From an uncultured Eubacterium sp. (lineage in GTDB: Bacteria; Bacillota; Clostridia; Lachnospirales; Lachnospiraceae), in the NCBI GenBank assembly GCA_900548465.1, contig URKY01000012.1:1-52587 (forward strand): a stretch of 52,587 nucleotides of DNA, read 5' to 3'. Positions 52,264 through 52,587 of this stretch are shown here, piece by piece. The notes under the pieces were generated by a model that saw nothing but the letters and a program-made list of their open reading frames with translations, was not told the DNA's origin and searched no databases. Position numbers and translations under genes: made by a program. Numbering within the stretch: the stretch's first letter is position 1; each line of letters opens with the position of its first letter.

Positions 52264-52587
52264 TTATAATGCTGCGTATGCCACAAGGCAAAGTATAGCC
52301 GTTACAACTGTAAATGCTGCCACCACCTGTGTTTCTGCATAACCGCTTTCCTGAAAATGATGATGAAGTGGTGCCATCTTAAAGACACGTCTTCCTTCAC
52401 CATATTTTTTCTTTGTGTATTTAAACCATGTAACCTGAATAATGTCAGATAATGATTCCGCCAGATAAATAAATGCTATTATTAATATAAATATAGGCAT
52501 CTTAAGCATAAATGCCATTGACGCAACAAATCCACCAAGGGCAAGGGATCCTGTATCACCCATAAACACCCTTGCCGGATATACGTT
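52264..52587 (-). CDS. mraY: Phospho-MurNAc-pentapeptide transferase, C-terminal part (cut by window edge)
   Basis: The visible 107 residues begin NVYPARVFMGDTGSLALGG, the catalytic Asp-containing loop of MraY, and continue with membrane helices and MAPLHHHFQ, the conserved His-rich cytoplasmic loop that is diagnostic of the family. The N-terminal two thirds lie outside the window. The enzyme transfers phospho-MurNAc-pentapeptide to undecaprenyl phosphate, making lipid I. murD follows 54 bases downstream. Confidence 0.96.
   Translation of the reverse strand, partial: NVYPARVFMGDTGSLALGGFVASMAFMLKMPIFILIIAFIYLAESLSDIIQVTWFKYTKKKYGEGRRVFKMAPLHHHFQESGYAETQVVAAFTVVTAILCLVAYAAL

Overview
The window looks like chromosomal DNA of a low-GC, spore-forming, Gram-positive anaerobe, most likely a member of the Lachnospiraceae (Clostridia). 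The support is the AT-rich composition with strong Shine-Dalgarno sites, the order ftsZ-spoIIGA-sigE-sigG-ylmC-nrdR, a CwlC-like amidase, an SmsCB-type minimal SUF pair, and secreted proteins ending in very lysine-rich Fn3-like domains. Nearly all genes lie on the minus strand, so most operons read from high to low coordinates.

Layout. Positions 1-1480 are an accessory edge: a probable IS3-type insertion-sequence end and a RhuM-Fic/Doc protein, lying just beyond the 3' end of a tmRNA gene (1483-1819, minus). At 2220-7135 are a DUF6512-type membrane protein, a formate/nitrite channel, and an operon trxA-trxB-response regulator-histidine kinase. At 7139-9859 a P-type cation ATPase is preceded by a promoter, a yybP-ykoY (Mn2+) riboswitch and its terminator. 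At 10026-21509 an operon runs addB-addA-S66 peptidase-sufC-sufB, followed by an S8 peptidase. At 21709-28167 are a small membrane protein, nadE, a CwlC-like amidase, a lipoprotein, and dapA-dapB under a lysine riboswitch. At 28277-39202 is a block of secreted proteins: four GH128-type (beta-1,3-glucanase-like) enzymes and three carbohydrate-binding-like proteins, with AAACGTTT operators upstream of one of them; an SSB-like gene lies inside the block. At 39317-43393 are a 2-hydroxyacid dehydrogenase, efp, an AroD-AroK fusion and a divergent aroE. From 43618 to the end are yqeG, nrdR, ylmC, sigG, sigE, spoIIGA, ftsZ, ftsQ, ftsW, murD and the end of mraY.

The most interesting signal is non-coding. 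Four dispersed intergenic elements (cores 22208-22335, 24453-24580, 25943-26071 and, inverted, 43455-43580) share a core of about 128 bases that folds into one long hairpin, with paired compensatory changes between copies in four separate stems. Each core sits in the loop of a second, locus-specific inverted repeat of 23-44 bp that is perfect or nearly so. These arms are unrelated between loci and decay outward. This looks like a mobile or structure-guided element that either targets terminator-like hairpins or creates inverted flanks. I do not recognise it as a named family.

How the genes work together: the right half is a division/cell-wall and sporulation core, the middle holds amino-acid precursor supply (shikimate and lysine/DAP) with repair and Fe-S assembly, and 28-39 kb looks like a secreted glucan-processing block. 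All calls come from reading the sequence; no database search was run.
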